A stretch of DNA of 5,973 nucleotides from Pseudomonadota bacterium (GTDB taxonomy: Bacteria; Pseudomonadota; Alphaproteobacteria; Caulobacterales; Caulobacteraceae): assembly GCA_023433655.1 (NCBI GenBank), contig JAEYUE010000158.1:1-5973 (forward strand), read 5' to 3'. This document shows positions 1-4,619 of this stretch, in pieces. The position numbers and the translations under genes are program-made. The notes beneath the pieces are model-generated. The model was not told the origin of the DNA. It saw nothing but the letters and a program-made list of their open reading frames with translations, and made no database searches. Position 1 is the first letter of the stretch; each line of letters opens with the position of its first letter.

Positions 1-313
1 TGGTCAGGGTGCCGCCGAGCCAGCGGTTGTTCATATAGTATTGGGCGCAGCGCTGGGCCGCCTCGGCGACCGGATCGGCGGCCTGGCGCTTGGTGCCGAC
101 GAACAGCACGCGACCGCCCTTGGCGGCCACTTCGCGCACGGCGACGAGGGCCTGGTGCAGCAGCGGGATGGTCTGCGACAGGTCGATGATGTGGATGTTC
201 GAGCGCGAGCCGAAGATGTAGCGGTCCATCTTCGGGTTCCAGCGGTGCGTCTGGTGGCCGAAGTGCGCGCCGGCCTCGAGCAACGAACGCATGGAGAATT
301 CAGGCAGAGCCAT
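1..313 (-). CDS. rpsB: 30S ribosomal protein S2, N-terminal part (runs off left edge)
   Basis: Ribosomal protein S2 is a structural protein of the small ribosomal subunit and binds 16S rRNA late in assembly, on the side where S1 docks. Reading leftward from the ATG at 313-311 gives 104 codons without a stop. They start [20 protein letters not shown], followed by QTHRWNPKM (residues 21-29), then [14 protein letters not shown] (32-45), LFVGTKRQA (70-78) and [10 protein letters not shown] (95-104). These are the S2 family signatures, in the order seen in E. coli S2 (HFGHQT, WNPKM, FVGTKR, HRWLGG). The family is about 240-280 residues, so more than half lies outside the window. The start is supported by an AAAGGA Shine-Dalgarno element at 329-324. 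In most bacteria tsf (EF-Ts) follows rpsB, but that would be beyond the left edge. Identification is secure. Confidence 0.98.
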   Translation of the reverse strand, partial: MALPEFSMRSLLEAGAHFGHQTHRWNPKMDRYIFGSRSNIHIIDLSQTIPLLHQALVAVREVAAKGGRVLFVGTKRQAADPVAEAAQRCAQYYMNNRWLGGTLT

Positions 314-422
314 GAGGGGTCGTTCCTTTATCCGATAGACGTTGCGCGGGCGATTAAAGGGCCGGACGACCCCTCGGAATGGAGCGGACGGGGATGTCTC
401 CCCCGAACGCGCCTCGCCCGCG
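314..422 (-). promoter_or_regulatory. rpsB 5' leader with a stem that can sequester the ribosome binding site
   Basis: On the rpsB strand the untranslated leader contains several strong complementarities. A perfect 10-bp stem pairs 366-375 with 314-323, and its 3' arm ends at the base before the ATG. A second 6-bp stem inside it pairs 355-360 with 325-330, which covers the AAAGGA Shine-Dalgarno element. The loop is 331-354. A separate hairpin lies upstream: 5-bp stem 389-393/401-405, extended by 384-386/408-410 across a 2x2 internal loop. Loop bases 345-353 are also perfectly complementary (9 bp) to 414-422, which would make a pseudoknot. Ribosomal protein operons, including E. coli rpsB-tsf, are commonly autoregulated through the leader, so control by S2 is a reasonable inference here. 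The pairings are seen directly; the function is inferred. Confidence 0.55.
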
Positions 423-438
423 TGCGAAGTGCGGGCGG

Positions 439-467
439 TGTCTAGGCGCGATGGCGGGAAATAGCAA
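439..467 (-). promoter_or_regulatory. candidate rpsB promoter, Caulobacter housekeeping type
   Basis: On the minus strand TTGCTAT (467-461) is followed after 14 bp by CCTAGACA (446-439). The Caulobacter housekeeping pattern as I know it is TTGaCgS, 10-14 bp, GCTANAWC. The match keeps TTG in the first box and CTANA in the second, with allowed spacing. Transcription would begin near 432 and give a leader of about 118 nt before rpsB. No other site in the divergent gap matched as well by eye. It is a motif match only. Confidence 0.45.
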
Positions 468-520
468 GCGTCGCGACGCCAATCTCGCCAGCCTCGCATA
501 ACGGCGCTATGGTGAAGGTC

Positions 521-526
521 GGGAGG
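521..526 (+). promoter_or_regulatory. Shine-Dalgarno site of the exported-protein gene
   Basis: GGGAGG lies 8 bases upstream of the ATG at 535. This spacing favours 535 over the in-frame ATG at 541, which would be 14 bases away. No convincing promoter for this operon was found in the gap; a CATAAC at 497-502 is the nearest thing to a -10 box but has no good partner upstream. Confidence 0.7.
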
Positions 527-534
527 GTCTCCAG

Positions 535-1248
535 ATGAGCATGCGCAATCGGGCGATGGCCGGCGCCGTGGTCGCACTTGCGGCCGTCGCCGGCGTCGCC
601 ACCTCGCAGCAGCAACCGCCCTCGCCGGTCGCCGCGACGCAGGTCGCCCTGCAGCGCAGCCGGGCCGACAATGCAGCGCTCGCCCAGGCGCGGCAGGATC
701 CGGTCGCGGCGCGGCTGCGCGCGGTGATCACCCAGAGCCGTGGGTCCGACTTCATGGACAGGGTGAACGCCTCGTCCGTGCCGGTGCTGGCGCCGGCCGA
801 CCCGGCGCTGCTGGCCGGGGCGGAGCTCGATACGGGCGACGGCTTCTACATGCTGACCGTGCAACGCGGCGAGCAGATCATCGAGATCTACGGGGCGACC
901 AAGGCCTTCCGGTCGCCGTTGGGGACGTCGGCTCCGCAGCCCGCGCCGGTGACGACGGCGGCCGCGCCCAAGGCGACGACGCGTGCCGCCGCGGTCACGG
1001 CCGCCCGGGGGCCGCGGATCGCCGCGGCGCAGATTCCTGACGCGGCCGGTCGGGCGCTGGCGCAGGCGCGGGCTCGCGGCCTGACCGATATCCGCACCGA
1101 GCGAACCGAATACGGCGTGGACGTCGCCTTCAGCCGGTTCGGGGCGGCCTATAATGTGACTTTCATCTGCGAGGGCGCGCCGGACTGCGCGGAAGCGGAC
1201 GCCATCCTGTTCGCGGCCGGACTTCAGCTGATCGGGGGCGGGGCGTGA
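535..1248 (+). CDS. exported protein of unknown function, coupled to the M23 peptidase gene
   Basis: This 237-residue protein is not one I can name. Residues 1-24 look like a Sec signal peptide: basic MSMRNR, a hydrophobic alanine/valine core, and a likely cleavage after ATS before QQQ. The mature part has an Ala/Arg/Gln-rich helical stretch (about 33-68). A compact region follows at about 75-125, containing [17 protein letters not shown] and [11 protein letters not shown]. An Ala/Pro/Thr-rich linker covers about 131-165. A C-terminal alpha/beta region (about 168-237) contains [20 protein letters not shown] and two cysteines (212 and 218) that could form a disulfide in the periplasm. There is no lipobox and no enzyme motif. 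The stop overlaps the GTG of the downstream M23 gene by 4 bp, so the two are almost certainly co-transcribed and translationally coupled. A role with that enzyme in the envelope is an inference. The reading frame is well supported; the function is unknown. Confidence 0.88.
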   Translation: MSMRNRAMAGAVVALAAVAGVATSQQQPPSPVAATQVALQRSRADNAALAQARQDPVAARLRAVITQSRGSDFMDRVNASSVPVLAPADPALLAGAELDTGDGFYMLTVQRGEQIIEIYGATKAFRSPLGTSAPQPAPVTTAAAPKATTRAAAVTAARGPRIAAAQIPDAAGRALAQARARGLTDIRTERTEYGVDVAFSRFGAAYNVTFICEGAPDCAEADAILFAAGLQLIGGGA

Positions 1249-2057
1249 GACGGCTGGCGATGGCGGGGCTGCTGCTGACGCTGACGGCCTGCGCGCCGGG
1301 CGGCTGCCAGCAGACGGCTTCACCGGAGACCGGGGATCCAAGCCCGCTGGACGAGCCCCTGCCCGGCGATCCCGACACACCGGCCGAACCCGAGACGCCG
1401 CCGGCGCCCGAGCCCGCATCGTGGCCGCACGAGGCGGGGGGCGCACTTCACCCCGGTTCGGGCTCGGGGGCGACGGACGCGACCCTGTGGGCGGCCGGCA
1501 TGCGGTTCCCGATCGAAGCGGCGCCGGCCTATGCGAACTCACAGGTCTACGGCTACGGCGGCTTCGCCGCGCCGGGACCCGGCGGCCAGTGCGACGCGCG
1601 GAACTACAGCTATCCGTGGCGCGACAATTTCTGCGAGACTCGCAGCTGGACCAACGGCATGTGCCCGGCCGGCAAGGGCCATCAGGGCCAGGACATCCGT
1701 CCGGCGACCTGCGAGAAGAAGGTGCACTGGGCGGTGGCGGCGGAAAGCGGCCGGATCACCTCGATCGGCAGCTACACTGTCACCCTGCTGGGCGACTCGG
1801 GCCGCATCTATCGCTACCTTCACCTCGACATGGCGGGGGTGAACGCCCTGTTCCCGACCCCGGCCTCGCGCGACGTCACGCGGGGGCAGCATCTCGGCAA
1901 GGTGTCGTCGGACTTCGGCGGCAACGCCACCACCATCCACCTGCACTTCGAGATCAAGGCGCCGGTAGCCAACGGCGGCGGGGCGACGGTGATGTTCGTG
2001 CCGACCTATTCCAGCCTCGTGGACAGCTACGGGCGCCTGCTGAACGGAGCGGCCTAG
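1245..2057 (+). CDS. M23 family (LytM-type) metallopeptidase lipoprotein
   Basis: Predicted zinc-dependent endopeptidase of the M23/LytM family; these enzymes cut peptide cross-links in peptidoglycan. The 270-residue product begins [16 protein letters not shown], a lipoprotein signal with lipobox LTAC and lipidated Cys16. Residue +2 is Ala, so outer-membrane anchoring is likely. An acidic, proline-rich tether spans about 26-58. The catalytic domain lies at about 85-265. HQGQD supplies zinc ligands His146 and Asp150, and YLHL supplies His193. HLHFE supplies His232 and the third ligand His234. All the expected active-site residues are present, so it should be an active enzyme, unlike the degenerate LytM activators of the EnvC/NlpD type. 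Cys116, 130, 140 and 156 cluster around the first motif and may form disulfides. The GTG start overlaps the previous stop by 4 bp; the ATG at 1260 would remove the two arginines of the signal peptide, so GTG is preferred. The substrate bond cannot be told from sequence. Confidence 0.93.
   Translation: MRRLAMAGLLLTLTACAPGGCQQTASPETGDPSPLDEPLPGDPDTPAEPETPPAPEPASWPHEAGGALHPGSGSGATDATLWAAGMRFPIEAAPAYANSQVYGYGGFAAPGPGGQCDARNYSYPWRDNFCETRSWTNGMCPAGKGHQGQDIRPATCEKKVHWAVAAESGRITSIGSYTVTLLGDSGRIYRYLHLDMAGVNALFPTPASRDVTRGQHLGKVSSDFGGNATTIHLHFEIKAPVANGGGATVMFVPTYSSLVDSYGRLLNGAA
2054..2057. other. interlocked stop codons of two convergent genes
   Basis: The palindrome CTAG supplies both stops. TAG at 2055-2057 ends the M23 gene on the plus strand, and the TAG read from 2056-2054 on the minus strand ends hrpB. 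There is no intergenic space and no hairpin followed by a T-run at the junction. Each transcript must therefore end inside the other gene or by a factor-dependent route. Confidence 0.9.
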
Positions 2058-4474
2058 GTTCGGCGCGGTTTGGCGCGGCTCGTGGCCTCGGCCTCGGCGG
2101 GGTTCTCCGGCCACGGGTGTTTCGGATAGCGGCCGCGCATCTCGGCGCGGACGTCCTTCCACGAGCCGGTCCAGAAGCCGGGCAGGTCCTTCGTCACCTG
2201 GATCGGGCGGCAGGCGGGCGACAACAGGGCCAGCGTCAGCGGCACGCCACCGCCACCGACGGTTGGGTGCGCCGTGACGCCGAAGAGCTCCTGCACCCGG
2301 ATTTCGACGCGCGGGCCGCCCTCGGCCGCGTAGTCGATGGCGGCCGAGCCGAGCGGGGTCTGCAGGCGGGCGGGGGCGAGGTCGTCGAGCGCGCGCTGCC
2401 GGTCCCAGGGGATCAGCGTGCGGAGGCCCTGTTCGAGGGCGGCGTCCGGGATGGCGTCGAGCGACTGGACGCTGTCCAGCAAGGGCGAGAGCCAGGTGTC
2501 GCGGGCGGCGAACAGGGCCTCGTCCGACATGTCCGGCCAGCCCTCGTCGAGCGCGCGAAGGAAGGCCAGCCGGGCGCGGAGGGCGGCGGCGCGCTCGCCC
2601 CAGCGGAGACCCTTCAGTCCGTCGCGTTCGACCTCGGCTTTCAGCGCCGCGGTGATCGCGGCCCGGTCGGGGCGGCCCATCTCCTTCTCGTCGACGACGA
2701 TGGCGCCGATCCGGCGGAGGCGCTTCAGAGTCATGCGGCCCGAGGGCTCGCGCGCCAGCCGGTCCTCGACCGCGACACGGTGCTCGAGATCGGCGGGGTC
2801 GACCGGCGCGGCGAGACGGATGCGGTCACGGGCGTCGCCGCCGCCCAGTTCGGCCACGGCCAGCCAAGGCTCGCGGGCCAGCAGCTCGTGCGGGTCGAGG
2901 AAGGCGCCGCGGCCCGAGGCCAGCAACACCTCGCCCGGCTTGCCGCGCGCCCTGGCCACCCGCTCCGGGAAGGCCTCGGCCAGCAGGGCGCCGGGGTCGA
3001 CGTCGCCGCCCTCCCCGCCTCCGGCGCTGCGCGCCCAGCGGTCGGCGAGCTTGAGAGCGTCACGGGCGCGGGGCGAGCGGTCGCGGTCGAGTGCACGCAG
3101 CCGCTCGCGCAGATCGGGATCATTGCCACCGAGGCCCGGCTCGGATAGCGCGGCGGCGATGCGCGCGCCGAGCATAGCGTCTCCGCGGTCGGAGGCGACG
3201 GCCACCATGTGCGCGAGACGCGGCGGCAGGGCGATGCGGGTCAGCCGGCGGCCGTGGCTGGTCAGCGCCCCCTCCGCGTCCAGCGCCTCCAGTCGGGCCA
3301 GGACGTTGCGCGCCTCGGCGAAGGCGCCGGCGGGCGGCGGATCCAACAGGGCCAGCCCCTCGGGCGAGCGCGCGCCCCAGCGGGCCAGATCGAGGGCGAA
3401 GGCGGTCAGGTCGGCCTCGAGAATCTCCGGCCGCTGGTGCGGAACGAGGCCGCGGGTCTGTTCCTCGTCCCACAGGCGATAGCAGACGCCCGGCTCGACC
3501 CGGCCGGCGCGGCCGCGGCGCTGCTCGGCCGACGAACGGCTGACCCGGACCGTGGCGAGCCGGGTCAGTCCGCTGGCCGGCTCGAAGCGGGGCACGCGCG
3601 ACAGGCCGCCGTCGATGACCACCCGGACCCCCTCGATGGTCAGGCTGGTCTCCGCCACCGAGGTGGCCAGCACGACCTTGCGGCGACCGGACGGCGTCGC
3701 CTCGACGGCGCGGTCCTGCTCGGCCTTGTCCAACGCGCCATAGAGCGGGGCGAGATCGATCCCGTTCGGCAGGCGATCGGCGAGCAGGCGGGCGGCGCGG
3801 TGGATTTCGCCCTGTCCGGGGAAGAAGGCCAAAATCGAGCCGCTCTCGTCCGCCAGCGCCCGGCGGATCGCGCGCGCCATCGCCTCTTCGAAGCGCTCCG
3901 ACGGGTTGCGGCCGAGGTAGCGGGTCTCGACCGGGAACATGCGGCCCTCGGCCTCGATCACCGGTGCGCCGTCGAGCAGGCGGGAGACGCCGGCGGTGTC
4001 GAGGGTGGCGGACATGACCAGCAGCCGCAGATCGTCGCGTAGCAGCTGCTGGGTCTCGCGGGCCAACGCCAGACCGAGGTCGGCGTCGAGGCTGCGCTCG
4101 TGGAACTCGTCGAACAGGACGGCGCCGACGCCTTCGAGGGCCGGGTCGTCGAGAATCATGCGGGTGAAGACGCCCTCGGTGATCACCTCGACGCGGGTCT
4201 TCGGGCCGATGCGGCTCTGCAGGCGGGTCCGGTAGCCCACCGTTTCGCCGGGGCGCTCGCCGAGCGTGGCGGCCATGCGGTCGGCGGCGGCGCGGGCGGC
4301 CAGCCGGCGCGGCTCCAGCACCAGCAGCCTGCCCCCCGCCAGCCACGGCTGGTCCAGCAGGGCCAGCGGCACGACCGTGGTCTTGCCCGCCCCGGGCGGC
4401 GCAGCGAGCACCACGGCGTTGGCCGACGCGAGGGCGGCCTTGAGCGGCTCGAGAACGGCGTGGATCGGCAGCAT
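2054..4474 (-). CDS. hrpB: ATP-dependent helicase HrpB (DExH-box)
   Basis: A superfamily 2 DEAH/RHA-type helicase, predicted to unwind nucleic acid (probably RNA) using ATP in the cytoplasm; the physiological role of bacterial HrpB is not settled. It is unrelated to the type III secretion regulator also called HrpB. From the ATG at 4474 the protein has 806 residues, near the usual length for the family. Motif I is APPGAGKTT (25-33), Ia EPRRLAAR (54-61), II DEFH (122-125) and III SATL (155-158). Motif V is TSVAETSLT (271-279) and VI QRRGRAGR (318-325). The HrpB-specific C-terminal domain (about 721-806) includes RVQELFG, LLSPACRPIQVT, DLPGFW and MRGRYPKHPWPENP. All motifs are intact. The frame also opens at a TTG seven codons upstream (4495). 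The ATG is preferred because the product then begins MLPIHAVLEPL, as HrpB proteins usually do. The start lacks a clear Shine-Dalgarno and a -10-like box lies close upstream, so translation may be leaderless. Confidence 0.97.
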   Translation of the reverse strand: MLPIHAVLEPLKAALASANAVVLAAPPGAGKTTVVPLALLDQPWLAGGRLLVLEPRRLAARAAADRMAATLGERPGETVGYRTRLQSRIGPKTRVEVITEGVFTRMILDDPALEGVGAVLFDEFHERSLDADLGLALARETQQLLRDDLRLLVMSATLDTAGVSRLLDGAPVIEAEGRMFPVETRYLGRNPSERFEEAMARAIRRALADESGSILAFFPGQGEIHRAARLLADRLPNGIDLAPLYGALDKAEQDRAVEATPSGRRKVVLATSVAETSLTIEGVRVVIDGGLSRVPRFEPASGLTRLATVRVSRSSAEQRRGRAGRVEPGVCYRLWDEEQTRGLVPHQRPEILEADLTAFALDLARWGARSPEGLALLDPPPAGAFAEARNVLARLEALDAEGALTSHGRRLTRIALPPRLAHMVAVASDRGDAMLGARIAAALSEPGLGGNDPDLRERLRALDRDRSPRARDALKLADRWARSAGGGEGGDVDPGALLAEAFPERVARARGKPGEVLLASGRGAFLDPHELLAREPWLAVAELGGGDARDRIRLAAPVDPADLEHRVAVEDRLAREPSGRMTLKRLRRIGAIVVDEKEMGRPDRAAITAALKAEVERDGLKGLRWGERAAALRARLAFLRALDEGWPDMSDEALFAARDTWLSPLLDSVQSLDAIPDAALEQGLRTLIPWDRQRALDDLAPARLQTPLGSAAIDYAAEGGPRVEIRVQELFGVTAHPTVGGGGVPLTLALLSPACRPIQVTKDLPGFWTGSWKDVRAEMRGRYPKHPWPENPAEAEATSRAKPRRT

Positions 4475-4482
4475 CGCCCTGC

Positions 4483-4490
4483 GCTCTAGC
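4483..4490 (-). promoter_or_regulatory. candidate -10 element of hrpB, giving a near-leaderless mRNA
   Basis: On the minus strand GCTAGAGC (4490-4483) matches the Caulobacter GCTANAWC box at seven of eight positions. Transcription starting 6-8 bases downstream would begin at about 4475-4477, within a few bases of the hrpB ATG at 4474. The -35 region is weak (a TTCGTGA 14 bp upstream is the best candidate). This is a motif match only. Confidence 0.4.
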
Positions 4491-4545
4491 CGCAACGGAA
4501 CGGTTCACGAAAGCGTCGTCGGCTCTTCATGGTTCGGAAACCGCG

Positions 4546-4574
4546 TTGCCAGCGCGGAAATGCGCCGCTAGCGT
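4546..4574 (+). promoter_or_regulatory. candidate promoter of the amino acid permease gene
   Basis: TTGCCAG (4546-4552) is followed after 14 bp by GCTAGCGT (4567-4574). It matches TTG and GCTA of the Caulobacter housekeeping pattern at an allowed spacing, but the second half of the -10 box is poor. The start would be near 4581, giving an untranslated leader of about 40 nt. The upstream box is flanked by an inverted pair, CCGCG at 4541-4545 and CGCGG at 4553-4557, which could be an operator or chance in GC-rich DNA. Confidence 0.4.
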
Positions 4575-4585
4575 CCGCGCCGAAA

Positions 4586-4602
4586 CGCAGCGAGAGGCTG
4601 CG
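4586..4602 (+). promoter_or_regulatory. small hairpin in the permease 5' leader
   Basis: CGCAGC (4586-4591) and GCTGCG (4597-4602) form a perfect 6-bp stem with the loop GAGAG. The stem ends 5 bases before the Shine-Dalgarno sequence at 4608. If transcription starts near 4581, the hairpin sits almost at the 5' end of the mRNA, where such stems often protect against decay. There is no T-run, so it is not a terminator. The function is unknown. Confidence 0.35.
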
Positions 4603-4607
4603 AAATC

Positions 4608-4612
4608 GGAGG
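4608..4612 (+). promoter_or_regulatory. strong Shine-Dalgarno site of the permease gene
   Basis: GGAGG ends 7 bases before the ATG at 4620. It is the strongest ribosome binding site in the window and fixes the permease start. Confidence 0.85.
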
Positions 4613-4619
4613 GGAATCC

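Noticed and set aside
415..437. A 7-bp GC-rich hairpin considered as a terminator
   Set aside because: There is no T-run on either side in either orientation and no gene ends here. It is better explained as part of the rpsB leader or promoter region, or as chance.
41..445. A 134-codon plus-strand frame opposite rpsB
   Set aside because: It is antisense to unmistakable ribosomal protein S2 and extends through the rpsB leader. No supporting start signal or homology is visible.
442..1542. A 366-codon minus-strand open frame opposite the exported protein and the start of the M23 gene
   Set aside because: The product is a proline/arginine-rich shadow without any recognisable domain. The plus-strand frames have signal peptides, a Shine-Dalgarno for the first gene and coupled starts.
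1421..3148. A 575-codon plus-strand open frame crossing the M23 gene and the antisense of hrpB
   Set aside because: It overlaps two genes with strong domain evidence. Its product is Arg/Gly/Ala/Gln-rich low-complexity sequence with no family resemblance. High GC removes stops from alternative frames.
3120..4508. A 462-codon minus-strand frame overlapping the N-terminal half of hrpB
   Set aside because: It is an out-of-frame reading of hrpB. The product is Arg/Pro/Gly-rich and lacks motifs, while the HrpB frame contains every helicase motif intact, so no frameshift is implied.
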